Position numbers and translations under genes: made by a program. The notes beneath the pieces are model-generated. The model saw only the letters and a list, made by a program, of their open reading frames with translations. It searched no databases and had not been told where the DNA came from. A DNA stretch of 64,000 nucleotides from Armatimonadetes bacterium Uphvl-Ar1 (GTDB lineage: Bacteria > Armatimonadota > Fimbriimonadia > Fimbriimonadales > Fimbriimonadaceae), in assembly GCA_002162075.1 (NCBI GenBank), contig CP021423.1:62001-126000 (forward strand), read 5' to 3'. How positions within the stretch are numbered: position 1 is the stretch's first letter; every line of letters begins with the position of its first letter. This document shows, piece by piece, positions 38,133-46,921 of this stretch.

Positions 38133-38525
38133 GTGGCGGATGAGCGGCTGACGAGGGAAGAGGAGGTTGAAGAGATTTTACGGTTAGCTGTGCGTGAGTC
38201 TACAGGGGAGGGAGAAGATTTGCGCGAGCAGATGCGGGTGAGTGCGGCGGAGTTGGGGATCAGTGAAGAGCAGTTGCGGGTCGCGGAGGAGAAATACTTT
38301 GCCGAGCGAGACGCGGAAGCTTTGAGAGATCAGGAACGACGAGCGCGGCGCTTGGAGATTTTGAAAATGGCGGGATTTGGGGTTTTGGGAGTGGCATTGG
38401 TTGGTCTGGGGCTTGCTTTAATGGATTCGGGCAGTGGAGGATTTTGTTTTGTGGGGGCGATTGCTCCGGCCTTGTTTTGGCGGCAGTGGCGGCAAAGTGG
38501 GGATCGGCAACGTGATGATGCTTGA
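38133..38525 (+). CDS. Small membrane protein, paralogue of next gene
   Basis: 130 residues. The N-terminal ~50 residues form a charged helical domain (EEEVEEILRLAVRESTGEGE, then AAELGISEEQLRVAEEKY) shared with the following gene. The C-terminal part has two hydrophobic stretches, LEILKMAGFGVLGVALVGLG and GGFCFVGAIAPALFW, that could form a hairpin in the membrane. The start codon is GTG. No function is known; the helical domain resembles the SHOCT-like/2TM-associated modules found in many bacteria. Confidence 0.75.
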   Translation: MADERLTREEEVEEILRLAVRESTGEGEDLREQMRVSAAELGISEEQLRVAEEKYFAERDAEALRDQERRARRLEILKMAGFGVLGVALVGLGLALMDSGSGGFCFVGAIAPALFWRQWRQSGDRQRDDA

Positions 38526-38530
38526 TCTTG

Positions 38531-38536
38531 TAAGAT
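38531..38536 (+). promoter_or_regulatory. -10 box for leaderless-type gene 38544
   Basis: TAAGAT ends 7 bases before GTG 38544 (a TTG lies in frame 3 bases earlier). Confidence 0.45.
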
Positions 38537-38543
38537 AGGTTTG

Positions 38544-39025
38544 GTGGAAAACGAGCATTTGCGTTCGGACGACGACGTTGAGGCGATTTTGCGTTTGGCG
38601 GTGAATCAGAGTGCGGGGTCTTCGTCGGATTTACGCGCACGTTTGATGGAGACGGCGAGCGAGTTGGGTTTGACCCCGGAGCAGGTTGCGGCGGCGGAGC
38701 GGGAGTATTTAGCGACGAAGGAGCGCGAAGTATTGGCTCGAAGTGAGGAAGAAGAAGAGGCACGGTTGTGGAAAGAGTTCCGGGTGCGTCAACGGGGGAT
38801 TTGATTTCGCATTTGGGGAGCTACTTGGGCGTGAATGCGGGGTTGATGGCGATGGATTGGTTTCAGGGGGGTGGGATTGATTGGGCGTTCTGGCCCTTGT
38901 TTGGTTGGGGGATTGCGATTGTGATCCACATCTTTAGTTTTGCGGCGGGGACGACCGAGGATAGTTTGGACGAGTTTGAGAAGTTCAAGCGAAAGAAGCG
39001 CAAGTCTAGCGGTTCGTCAGATTGA
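38544..39025 (+). CDS. 2TM-domain protein (one frameshift)
   Basis: About 160 residues. The N-terminal helical domain (DDVEAILRLAVNQSAGSSSD, AASELGLTPEQVAAAEREY-like) repeats that of the preceding gene. The C-terminal part is a 2TM domain: LISHLGSYLGVNAGLMAMDW then WAFWPLFGWGIAIVIHIFSF, ending in a basic KFKRKKRK tail. The break is at GGGGG 38794-38798; one base joins EFRVRQRG to DLISHLGS. The 3' end overlaps the convergent crcB gene by 20 bases. Role unknown; 2TM domains are sometimes attached to histidine kinases. Confidence 0.8.
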
Positions 39026-39389
39026 ATCCGATGGCGGCGGCGATGAGGCCGAGAGCGATTTGGAGGAGGGCGTTGATGATGGCGTGGGCGGCTTGCCCCT
39101 TTTGGAAGTGGGTGAGAAGATCAAGAGAGAGGGAGCTGAAGGTAGTGAATCCGCCGAGGATGCCGATGGCGGCGAAGAGATAGAGGGGCTGATTGCGGTC
39201 GGTGAAGTGTCCGGCGAGCAGGCCGATGAGGAATGAACCAACCACGTTGACGGACGCGACGGCGAGATAGGGGTGATCGGGGTTGATTCGGTGGAGGATT
39301 TGGGAAATGGCGAAGCGGATGACGCTTCCGATTGCTCCGCCGATCGCGACGGAGAGATAGGTTTGTATTGGGTGGGTGGGGTTTTCCAC
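39006..39389 (-). CDS. crcB: Fluoride ion channel CrcB/FluC
   Basis: 127-residue four-helix membrane protein that exports fluoride as a dual-topology dimer. Signatures: AIGGAIGSVIRFAISQIL, VASVNVVGSFLIGLLAG (conserved Asn) and GILGGFTTFSSLSLDLL (the TFSS sodium/fluoride motif). The start is GTG at 39389, just beyond the stop of the coiled-coil gene. No fluoride riboswitch was recognised upstream. Confidence 0.94.
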   Translation of the reverse strand: MENPTHPIQTYLSVAIGGAIGSVIRFAISQILHRINPDHPYLAVASVNVVGSFLIGLLAGHFTDRNQPLYLFAAIGILGGFTTFSSLSLDLLTHFQKGQAAHAIINALLQIALGLIAAAIGFNLTNR

Positions 39390-39395
39390 CGGGGT

Positions 39396-39989
39396 TTAGA
39401 CTTTTGCGCGTTCGCGTTCAGTTTCGACGATGGCGTGGGTCATTGTTTCAGTTTGGGTGATTTGGCTTTGGAGTTCTCTCTTGCCTCGTTCGACGGTGCT
39501 GAGGACTTTTCCGACGACGTTTTCTAGGTTCTGGAGAGTGTCGGAGGCGTAGTGGTCGGCTCCTCGGCGCATTTCTCGGGCGTCTTTCTCGGCAGATTTT
39601 CGCATTTCTTCCGCTTGGGCTTTAGCGATTCGGGTGATTTCGTCTTCTGCGACGAGTTGTTCGGATTTGAGTTGGGCTTGTTGAACGATGAGGCTGGCTT
39701 GTCGTTCGGCATCGGCAACCATTTGGGTGGCTTTTGCTTGAGCGGCTTCGAGAAGGGCGGTTGATTCTTCCTCAGCACTGGCCATGAGGCGTTCAGTTTC
39801 TCGGGTGAGGCTTGCGGCGTCTTTCATTTCCCGGGGCATTGACGCTCGGATTTGTTCAACTTGGAAACTGAGGTCTTCTTTTTTGAATCCGAAGGCGATG
39901 TTTCCGAAGGTTCGGGTGCCTTCGATTTTAGATTTGAGGTTCTCGAGGAGTCTGAGAACATCAATGGAATAGTCTGATCGGATTGCCAT
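39396..39989 (-). CDS. Coiled-coil protein (DivIVA/ATP-synthase b-like), function unknown
   Basis: 197 residues, mostly one long charged coiled coil from about residue 60 to 190 (for example RETERLMASAEEESTALLEA, AQAEEMRKSAEKDAREMRRG). The N-terminal 55 residues (MAIRSDYSIDVLRLLENLKS) are a small globular or helical region with a 'DVLxLLxxLxxxI' pattern. Genes of this type adjoin coaD in several Gram-positive and related phyla and are annotated as DivIVA-like or V-type ATPase subunit H-like. No membrane segment. It lies between coaD and crcB in a minus-strand run. Confidence 0.7.
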   Translation of the reverse strand: MAIRSDYSIDVLRLLENLKSKIEGTRTFGNIAFGFKKEDLSFQVEQIRASMPREMKDAASLTRETERLMASAEEESTALLEAAQAKATQMVADAERQASLIVQQAQLKSEQLVAEDEITRIAKAQAEEMRKSAEKDAREMRRGADHYASDTLQNLENVVGKVLSTVERGKRELQSQITQTETMTHAIVETERERAKV

Positions 39990-40047
39990 AGGGGTTGACC
40001 GCCAAAGCGTGCTTATAGTTTAACACGAGTTTTCTTTGGTAAAAGGT

Positions 40048-40542
40048 TCACGACCCAGGTGAATCTGCGAGTCTGTTGGCGATTAATTTTTCCACTGGTG
40101 CGGGTACGAACTGCTGATAGTTGCCTCCGTGGCGGGCAACTTCGCGGACAACGGAGCTGGCAAGGAAGCTGAATTCTTCTTTGGCGATGAGGAAAACGGT
40201 TTCGATTTCTGGGTTGAGTTTGCGGTTGGCGAGTCCGATTCGGAGTTCATATTCGTAGTCGGAGATGGCGCGGAGTCCCCGGAGGATGATGCGGGCATTT
40301 TCTTGCTGGGCGAAGTCAACTAGGAGCCCGGAAAAGGACTTGACTCTGACGTTGGTGAGGTGGGCGGCGGAATCTGCGAGGGCTTGGAGTCTTTGGTCGA
40401 GGGGGAGGTAGGGAGATTTTTCTGAGTTGACGCCGATGGCGACGATGAGTTCGTCATACATTTCGGCGGCTCGTTCGATGATATCGAGGTGGCCGATGGT
40501 GGGGGGATCGAATGATCCGGGGTAGATGGCCCGGCGGGTCAT
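40048..40542 (-). CDS. coaD: Phosphopantetheine adenylyltransferase
   Basis: Catalyses the fourth step of coenzyme A synthesis (4'-phosphopantetheine + ATP to dephospho-CoA). Signature blocks: AIYPGSFDPPTIGHLDIIER (nucleotidyltransferase HxGH variant T-I-G-H), VKSFSGLLVDFA, RGLRAISDYEYELRIGLANR and FSFLASSVVREVARHGGN. The start is placed at 40542 (MTRRAIYP) rather than at an upstream frame extension, because a TAAACT box lies 7 bases before it. 164 residues, the usual size. Confidence 0.96.
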   Translation of the reverse strand: MTRRAIYPGSFDPPTIGHLDIIERAAEMYDELIVAIGVNSEKSPYLPLDQRLQALADSAAHLTNVRVKSFSGLLVDFAQQENARIILRGLRAISDYEYELRIGLANRKLNPEIETVFLIAKEEFSFLASSVVREVARHGGNYQQFVPAPVEKLIANRLADSPGS

Positions 40543-40549
40543 GGCGCAG

Positions 40550-40555
40550 AGTTTA
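40550..40555 (-). promoter_or_regulatory. -10 box for coaD
   Basis: On the minus strand TAAACT is followed by 7 bases (CTGCGCC) and the ATG at 40542; no Shine-Dalgarno. It supports a leaderless transcript and the shorter coaD start. Confidence 0.5.
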
Positions 40556-40659
40556 CTGTGCAATCAGCTTTTGGCTACGATTTTTGCCACGCGGTTGTTT
40601 GGAATGTTATTGTCGCTCCTGACTGACGACAAATAAACCGGTATCTTATTGAAATATTA

Positions 40660-40688
40660 TTGCAGAAAGCTCATTTCCTTGGTACAGT
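40660..40688 (+). promoter_or_regulatory. Promoter of the cupin gene
   Basis: TTGCAG (40660-40665) and TACAGT (40683-40688) are 17 bases apart, a good -35/-10 arrangement. The ATG at 40694 follows 5 bases after the -10. Confidence 0.5.
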
Positions 40689-40693
40689 AAGTC

Positions 40694-41491
40694 ATGCAAT
40701 TTCAGACTGTAGACGCAATCGAATCACAATTGATGGATGATCATTTCTTGGGTGAGGAGATTGCTCCAGGGGTAAAAATATCGCGTCGTAATTTAGTTAG
40801 GATGAGCGCACTTGCTTTGGGATGGTTAGCGTTACCATCTGCGTTACGGGCAGAGTTGAAGCGGGAACAGTCGGGAAGTTCAGGTGAGCGAATTGAAGTT
40901 GTCCTTGCGGAGGTTCATTCATTAGCCCGCGCACTGATTGCAGACTCTGAAGGTGCAAACGAGGAGGCTTATCTTCAGGCGGTCATTCAACTCCTGGCTC
41001 GTATGGAAGGTCCGCGCCAACCATGGTTTGGATGGGATACGAGTGAGCGGAAATGGGATATGGATACGCTATGGTATTCCCCTCCCGTCATTCTCTATCA
41101 ACTTAAGTTTGAGCCTGATGCTGTGATTGATTTACATGATCACCGACACTATAATGGTCTGATCATTGGAGTTGAGGGTGAGCTTAACGTGCGTAATTTT
41201 GATATTGTTGATCCGTCGGTTAATCAGGCAGATTTACGTCGGGGTAAGGTGCCGCCGAAAGGGGCTGAGTTTCTCATAAAGCAAAGCGCTCACCAAGTTC
41301 TTCGACCAGGAAAGCAGTCAACGTTGACTCGCGATCGGGACAATTTGCACGTAGTCCGTGCAGGGGCCAGTGGGGCGACTTGTCTGGATTTGTTCACCCA
41401 CTTTAATCGCGAGGCGCGTTCGTATTCTCTGGAGTGGAAAGATGAGCCAATTGAAAAGAATGGGTCAGGGTACCGGGCGAGTTGGAGATGA
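40694..41491 (+). CDS. Tat-like exported cupin protein (cysteine dioxygenase/ADO-like?)
   Basis: 265 residues. Residues 30-56 carry SRRNLVRMSALALGWLALPS, a twin-arginine-type motif plus hydrophobic core, although 30 residues in from the start. The C-terminal half is a cupin: IDLHDHRHYNGLIIGVEGEL (metal His pair, G-x5-G-x3 pattern) and later HVVRAGASGATCLDLFTHF (third His). The pattern resembles plant cysteine oxidase/aminoethanethiol dioxygenase proteins, but the substrate is not determined. Codons (TTA, CAT, AAT, GTA) are less G-rich than those of other plus-strand genes, suggesting foreign origin. It lies next to another atypical gene. Confidence 0.7.
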   Translation: MQFQTVDAIESQLMDDHFLGEEIAPGVKISRRNLVRMSALALGWLALPSALRAELKREQSGSSGERIEVVLAEVHSLARALIADSEGANEEAYLQAVIQLLARMEGPRQPWFGWDTSERKWDMDTLWYSPPVILYQLKFEPDAVIDLHDHRHYNGLIIGVEGELNVRNFDIVDPSVNQADLRRGKVPPKGAEFLIKQSAHQVLRPGKQSTLTRDRDNLHVVRAGASGATCLDLFTHFNREARSYSLEWKDEPIEKNGSGYRASWR

Positions 41492-41520
41492 ACTTTTCAC
41501 GATTTTACTTTTGTGGAGGT

Positions 41521-42566
41521 TTAAAGTTGATGTTGGGTTGTGTTCGATTTCTTAGTGTAGTCGAATTTGTTGCCTTTAAGGTTGTATCCGAGGGCTACTC
41601 GGGTCGATGTTGCGCCTAAATTGGTGGGAGTGAATCCGAACCCGTAACGCCCTCGCATTTGCGTGACGGTTGAGCCAATAAAAGAAAGTTGACCCGAGAT
41701 CAACTTGTAGTGATCTTGGTATTGAATGGCAACGGCGTCAGCTTGATAGTAACTCCCAGTAATTTGGCCTCCTGAAAACCGATGAGTGAAGCTTTGCAGA
41801 ATTGGATCACTGAGCTTTCTGTAATAGGGAGGACTACTGAGAGTAAAGCTTGAAATTTGTTTATGTTTTTTAATATCCGCAATTTGTTTGGGAGCGACAG
41901 TAAATAGCGGTTGTTCCACAACATTGAATTCTTGCGTAGCCTCTGCAAAAATTTGGTGATTTGAAGAATTTGAAGGGAGTGGAACTAACATCTGTCGGTT
42001 GATTTGCTGGGGGTTGATATACGTAGGTTTGTTTTGGCCCAAATGGTTGCTGCTGAGCGAAGCGTGGAGATGAAGGGTGGACGCATTTATACGCGTTGTT
42101 TCTTTTGCAAATGGGCTAAGCACGATTGATCGGCTCAGGTGGACTTCTGGGGCAACCGGCTCGTACCCAGAGTCGAAATCCACTGGATGATTCGGGGCAA
42201 ATGCGAGATTTACGGTCGATTCCTTTCCAGAATTGTCGGTGAATGTGATGGTGTCGAATCCACTGGGGGATATTGATCGGGAAATCTGTATAGTCCATCA
42301 GCCGAAATTGTTCCCCAAATACATGTCCACTTTCCGGTGGTTAATTTCTTTGCTCCCGAGTAGGCAATCAACTGCAGTGAAGCTGACTTACTGAAGTGAA
42401 TCACTTTTGGGAGGGATTGCTTCAGTGGGATTTTTGGAAGATTTGATTCGTGGTAAGCCTTGACATGATCGCTGGCTTTTGAATTCGAGTTGAGTAAAAG
42501 AAAGGTTGGCACCAAGATCGCAGCTGCAGCCGCAAACACCAAAATTGATTTATGTAGAGTTCTCAC
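41521..42566 (-). CDS. Exported protein of unknown function (one frameshift)
   Basis: About 348 residues; not recognised. The N-terminus has a signal peptide or anchor (ILVFAAAAAILVPTFLLL). The first part has beta-type strands (LQLIAYSGAKKLTTGKWTCI), the middle is Ser/Asn/Gln rich, and the end resembles a repeated-strand region (SGQLSFIGSTVTQMRGRYGF). One base is missing at 42279-42284 (GGGAAA); with it, LYRFSRSISPSGFDTITFTD joins the two halves. The codons are not the C-rich set used by other minus-strand genes of the window, so it appears foreign or recently inverted. It is convergent with the cupin gene. Confidence 0.65.
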
Positions 42567-42596
42567 TCCTCAATGGTACAGCATTTTGCCTGAGCT

Positions 42597-44924
42597 TTAT
42601 GTGTGATTGATTGACTTGAGAAGGATTGGTTTGCTAGTGAGGCGGAGGCGATGGGGGGATTGTTTGGCACGGGAGCCGTTGATTTTGACAAATTTGTGTC
42701 CGGGGGTCAGGAGGAAGGTGGGGGTGATGGAGCCATGACCTTGGTGGAGGGTTTCGGTAGTGATTTCCAGCCCTTTCTTGGTGCCCCGGACGGTGATTTG
42801 GATTTCGGTGTATTCGCCTTGAGCGTGGTTGTCGGTAAGTCCGTCATCGGCAACATAAGTGGTGGTGGTTTCGCCGCGCCAGCCTTCGGGGAAGGCGAGG
42901 AGGAAGGCGGGTGCATGAAGGTTGACAGTGTTGGTAGTGGGGAGTTCCGGCTGGATTGGCGTGATGCTGGCGGTGCGGAAAAAGAGAGGGGTCTCGGTAC
43001 GTTTTGCTTGTAGGACGTATTTGCCGGGGGCCATCCAGGAACCGGTTGCGGCATCGAACCAAGGCTGTTTTCCAGGCAGGACGAGGCCCCGGGTTTCGGC
43101 ATTTTGTTCGATGATGGGGGCTTGGAGGATGTTGGGGCCGACGAGGAATTGATCGTTGATTTCGTCGAGGTTTTTGCCGGAGAAGTCGTAGAAGAGGGGG
43201 CGGAGGAATGGGGCACCGGATCGCTCGTGGGCAATGAAGAGGTTGTAGAGGTACGGGAGGAATTGGTATCGGAGCCGGATGAAATGTGCGACGTTTTCGC
43301 GGGTAGTTGCCGGGTAGGCGAACGGTTCTTGGGGTTTGGTGCCGTTGTTGCTGTGGTTTCGGGCGAAGGGGAACAGAAAATTGGCTTGCATCCAGCGTTC
43401 CATGAGGCGAGGGGCGGAATTTCCGCCGAATCCACCGATGTCGGCACCGTTGAAGATGTGACCGGAGAGGTTCATGCCGAGGCTGGTGGTGATGCTTAGC
43501 TTGAGATAGAAATCGTTGGCGACGTTGTCACCAGTCCAGATGGCGGCATAGCGCGAGGTTCCGGTGAACCCGGATCGGGAGAGTATGAAAGGGCGTTCGT
43601 TGTGGGCGGCTTGTTTGAATCCGGCGAATGTGGCCATTTGCATTCCGAGGCTGTATTGGTTACGGTGGAGGTGGTGTTTGTGGTTACCGTTTTGGAAAAG
43701 CATATCGGAGGGATCGACAGGCCCGGTGGAGGGGTCGTTCATGTCCACCCAGCAGGCACCGAAGCCAGATTTTCGGAATTCTGCCGAGTAGGTTGCCCAC
43801 CACTCGCGGGGTTTGGCGAGAGTGAAGTCAGGGAAAACAGTTTCGCCGGGCCAGACGAGGCCGATGTAGGGATTGCCTTCGGTGTTCTGGCAGAAGACAT
43901 TTTGCTTGATGCCGTCATCATAGACGCGGTATCCAGGTTCGGATTTGACACCGGGGTCGATGATGGGGACGATGCGAATGTTGTCTTTGGCGAGGTCTTT
44001 GGCGGTGCCTTCCACCTTTTGGGGGAAAAGGGATTCATTGGTTTGAAAGATTCTATAGCCATCCATGTAATCGAGGTCGAGCCAGAGACCGGAGACAGGG
44101 ATTTCGTGTTTTTTGAATTGGTCGCGGAGGTTGATGAGGTCTTTGTGTCCACCGTAACCCCAGCGTGATTGATGGTAACCGAGGCTCCAGATGGGCGGGC
44201 GTGGGCAGGTGCCAACCAGTTGGTTGAACTTTGATGTCAGCTCCGCTAGTGACTCGGCGGTGAGGATGACTAGATCAGGTTGTCCGTCGTATGCGCCAAG
44301 GATGAGGTGGGGGGATGTGCGTTGCCATTCGACAAAGACCCGGGAGTCGTCTTTGCCGGGAGTTTCCATGAATGTGGGGGCGGGGTTGTGGAGAAGGAAT
44401 CCGGCGTATTGATTTTCGGCGAACTTGACGGCGATGTATGGGGTTGTGAAATAGCTGGGGTCGGTTGGGTGGCCCCCCCATTGCGCCCAGTGGAAGTCTG
44501 ACCAGACGTCGGTGTTCCAGTTGACGGTGCGGTAGCCGGAGAGTTCGAGTTCGCCGAATGATTTCTGTCCCATTCCGTAGTAGCGGGTGGATTCGGCGAC
44601 GAGGAATTGGAAGATTGAGGCTTGTCCGTTGAGGCCGATACTTGCTTCGGGAACGCCGAGAATGGTTTGGTTTTCGGCGGGAATGACGAGTTGATTATCG
44701 GTGAAGTGGGCGGTCGGCTTGTTAAGAGTGTCGGGGAAATTGAGGGGGCTGAGGGCGAGATTTTCGGGCCAGGTTTCTCCGGCGGTGAGGTGGATGCGGT
44801 GGATGTTGTTTTGGTAGGAGGTGATGTGAAGTTGGGCTTTGCGGTTTTTGAATTGAAGAGAGTTACTTTTCCCGGCTTGGGCAAAGGTGAAGTTTGCGGG
44901 GCTGGGGTACTTGTTGTAGAACAT
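42597..44924 (-). CDS. Glycoside hydrolase family 31 (alpha-glucosidase/xylosidase-like)
   Basis: 775 residues. The N-terminal beta domain ends at ESTRYYGMGQKSFGELELSG. The catalytic barrel carries PPIWSLGYHQSRWGYGG and IPVSGLWLDLDYMDGYRIF. The nucleophile is Asp in GACWVDMNDPS (GH31 W-x-D-M-N-E/D) and the acid/base is Asp in AIWTGDNVAND. LSGHIFNGADIGGFGG is also typical. No signal peptide is apparent, so it is likely cytosolic, cleaving alpha-linked oligosaccharides. It stands alone in its strand block, 42 bases past the manganese transporter genes, with which it might share a transcript. Confidence 0.94.
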   Translation of the reverse strand: MFYNKYPSPANFTFAQAGKSNSLQFKNRKAQLHITSYQNNIHRIHLTAGETWPENLALSPLNFPDTLNKPTAHFTDNQLVIPAENQTILGVPEASIGLNGQASIFQFLVAESTRYYGMGQKSFGELELSGYRTVNWNTDVWSDFHWAQWGGHPTDPSYFTTPYIAVKFAENQYAGFLLHNPAPTFMETPGKDDSRVFVEWQRTSPHLILGAYDGQPDLVILTAESLAELTSKFNQLVGTCPRPPIWSLGYHQSRWGYGGHKDLINLRDQFKKHEIPVSGLWLDLDYMDGYRIFQTNESLFPQKVEGTAKDLAKDNIRIVPIIDPGVKSEPGYRVYDDGIKQNVFCQNTEGNPYIGLVWPGETVFPDFTLAKPREWWATYSAEFRKSGFGACWVDMNDPSTGPVDPSDMLFQNGNHKHHLHRNQYSLGMQMATFAGFKQAAHNERPFILSRSGFTGTSRYAAIWTGDNVANDFYLKLSITTSLGMNLSGHIFNGADIGGFGGNSAPRLMERWMQANFLFPFARNHSNNGTKPQEPFAYPATTRENVAHFIRLRYQFLPYLYNLFIAHERSGAPFLRPLFYDFSGKNLDEINDQFLVGPNILQAPIIEQNAETRGLVLPGKQPWFDAATGSWMAPGKYVLQAKRTETPLFFRTASITPIQPELPTTNTVNLHAPAFLLAFPEGWRGETTTTYVADDGLTDNHAQGEYTEIQITVRGTKKGLEITTETLHQGHGSITPTFLLTPGHKFVKINGSRAKQSPHRLRLTSKPILLKSINHT

Positions 44925-44966
44925 GGGCCAGGTTCAATTGTGCTTGTTTGGGGGTTTGGGCCTGGG

Positions 44967-46061
44967 TCAGTTTTGCCAAAACGATTGTGCATTGGGGCCG
45001 GGGGCGAGGGTTTGTCCTGACTGGGTGATGGCTTGCTTGGCGAGTGCAGATTGCACGACGGTTTGAGTCCAAGAATTTGACCATCCGAGCTCGGCGGTGA
45101 GGTGGGAAATTGTGTTTTCTGTCGCCTCTTCGGGGGTGTTTTGGTGGGCTTCGAGGTGGATGATGAGGGCTTGAATGGCTTGATTGATTTGGTCACGTTG
45201 GCGGAGTTTGGTTTGGGCGAGAATCCCGTTTCTGGGGGCGAGGACGGCGGTAGCTGAGAAGGTGATTCCGAGAAGAGTGGCGATCATTCCGGAAATGCTC
45301 AGGTCGAAAGTGAAAGCGAGCCATGTTCCGAGAAAGGATGTGGTTAGCCCGACGAGGGCACTGATCCGGAGAACGCCGCTGACGCGGTGACTGAGGAGTC
45401 GGGCGGTTGCGGCGGGAATGATAACGAGGGCCACGGTGAGGATTGCACCGACGGCGGCGAAGGCGGAGATTGTACTAACGCTGACAATTGTCATGAGTCC
45501 GTAGTGCAAGGCGATGGGGGTGAACCCGCTTACGGTTGCAAGGAGAGGGTCGAAGGTGGCGAGTTTGAGTTCTTTGCGGAAGAGGGTGAGGAATGCGGTG
45601 GTGATGATGAGAGCGAAGCCGAGCAACCAGATGGATTGGGGGCCGAGATCTGTTCCTCCTAGTTTTAGTCGGTCAAATGGGGCGAGTGTGACTTCGCCAA
45701 AGAGGACGGAATCGGTATCGAGGTGGACGTTGCTGAAGTCTAGGCTGATCCAAATGACTCCGAGCGCAAATAAGAATGGGAAGACGAGTCCGATCGCGGC
45801 ATCTTGTTTGATGCGGCGTTTGCTAGTAAGAAATTCGACGAGCCAGACGGTCAGCATTCCGCTCAGGAGGGCACCGATCAATCCAGTCAGGAGATTGGGG
45901 CCGTTGGCGATCCAGAATCCAGCGACGAGTCCGGGAAGGATACTGTGGCTGATGGCGTCGGCGATCATTGCGGATTTGCGGATGATCAGGTAGGCACCTG
46001 CAAGGGCACAAGTGAACCCGGCGAGTCCGGTGATGATATAGATCCAGATGAGTGGACTCAT
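44967..46061 (-). CDS. Metal ABC transporter permease with C-terminal helical/winged-helix extension
   Basis: 364 residues of the ABC-3 (Mn/Zn/Fe chelate) permease family. Seven to eight membrane helices are present; motifs RKSAMIADAISHSILPGLVA and VGAILTVALVIIPAATARLL identify the family. After the last helix (about residue 275) it has a hydrophilic tail of about 85 residues (RDQINQAIQALIIHLEAHQN, TISHLTAELGWSNSWTQTVV). The tail resembles a DtxR/MntR-like winged helix seen fused to some manganese permeases. The start at 46061 overlaps the preceding permease gene by 4 bases. Last gene of the importer operon. Confidence 0.9.
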   Translation of the reverse strand: MSPLIWIYIITGLAGFTCALAGAYLIIRKSAMIADAISHSILPGLVAGFWIANGPNLLTGLIGALLSGMLTVWLVEFLTSKRRIKQDAAIGLVFPFLFALGVIWISLDFSNVHLDTDSVLFGEVTLAPFDRLKLGGTDLGPQSIWLLGFALIITTAFLTLFRKELKLATFDPLLATVSGFTPIALHYGLMTIVSVSTISAFAAVGAILTVALVIIPAATARLLSHRVSGVLRISALVGLTTSFLGTWLAFTFDLSISGMIATLLGITFSATAVLAPRNGILAQTKLRQRDQINQAIQALIIHLEAHQNTPEEATENTISHLTAELGWSNSWTQTVVQSALAKQAITQSGQTLAPGPNAQSFWQN

Positions 46062-46921
46062 GCGGTCTTCATCTCGGGTGTTGATTTTTTCCGGTGAGTG
46101 AGGGAGTAGAGGATTTGGGACAGAGCGACCGCGAGAGTTGAAATGATGACAACGGTCGGTCCGGTGGGAAGGTTGGGCGTGTTGACTGAGATCAAGGCTC
46201 CGGCTGCGGAGCTGATAAGCCCGAGGATCGCGGCAACAATGAGAAGTTGAGTTGTGCTCCGCACCCAAGGGCGGGCGGCGACGGTGGGGGCGACAAGGAG
46301 GGCACTCAGGAGAACAACGCCTACGGTATTGAGTCCGATGATAATTCCGGCGACGAGGAGCGTGGTTTGTAGGAATTCGATTCGAGCGGTATTGAGCCCC
46401 GATGCACGAGCAAAATCCGGGTCAAAGGCTAGAAGTTGGTATGGCTGGCGAATCCGAACGAGGATGGTGGTCGCGACAATTCCGACGATCAGGATAGCGA
46501 TCACATTTTCTTGAACCAGGGCGGCGGCTTGACCAAAAAGAATTGTGTCGAGGCCGGCTTGGTTTGCTGAGGGAGAACGCTGTATGAGGCTGAGCAGGAG
46601 TACGCCGAGGCCAAAGAGCGAAGTCAGAGCGATACCGAGCGCAGTATTCCAGTCGGTTCGGGTTTTGGTTGTGATCCACCGCACCCATGCCATCGCAAGT
46701 CCAGCGGTGAGGGCGGCACCGATGAGGATTGGAAGGGGGGCTTTACTTCCGGTGAGTAGAAATCCTAGGCAAACTCCGGGAAGAGCGGCGTGGGCGAGAG
46801 TGTCACCGACAAGGCTCTGTCGGCGGAGGACGGCGAAGCTCCCAAGGATGGCGCAGAACAGGCCAAGTGACATTGTGCCTAGGAGAATGGTGCGGAGGGT
46901 GTAATCGGTGAAGATGGTCAC
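46058..46921 (-). CDS. Metal ABC transporter permease
   Basis: 287-residue ABC-3 family permease, partner of the next gene in a heterodimeric channel. Typical blocks: GSFAVLRRQSLVGDTLAHAA, LPGVCLGFLLTG and NTVGVVLLSALLVAPTVAAR. Eight hydrophobic helices can be counted. It overlaps the ATPase gene upstream and the second permease downstream by 4 bases each, so all are co-translated. Substrate inferred as Mn(II) from the binding protein. Confidence 0.93.
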   Translation of the reverse strand: MTIFTDYTLRTILLGTMSLGLFCAILGSFAVLRRQSLVGDTLAHAALPGVCLGFLLTGSKAPLPILIGAALTAGLAMAWVRWITTKTRTDWNTALGIALTSLFGLGVLLLSLIQRSPSANQAGLDTILFGQAAALVQENVIAILIVGIVATTILVRIRQPYQLLAFDPDFARASGLNTARIEFLQTTLLVAGIIIGLNTVGVVLLSALLVAPTVAARPWVRSTTQLLIVAAILGLISSAAGALISVNTPNLPTGPTVVIISTLAVALSQILYSLTHRKKSTPEMKTA

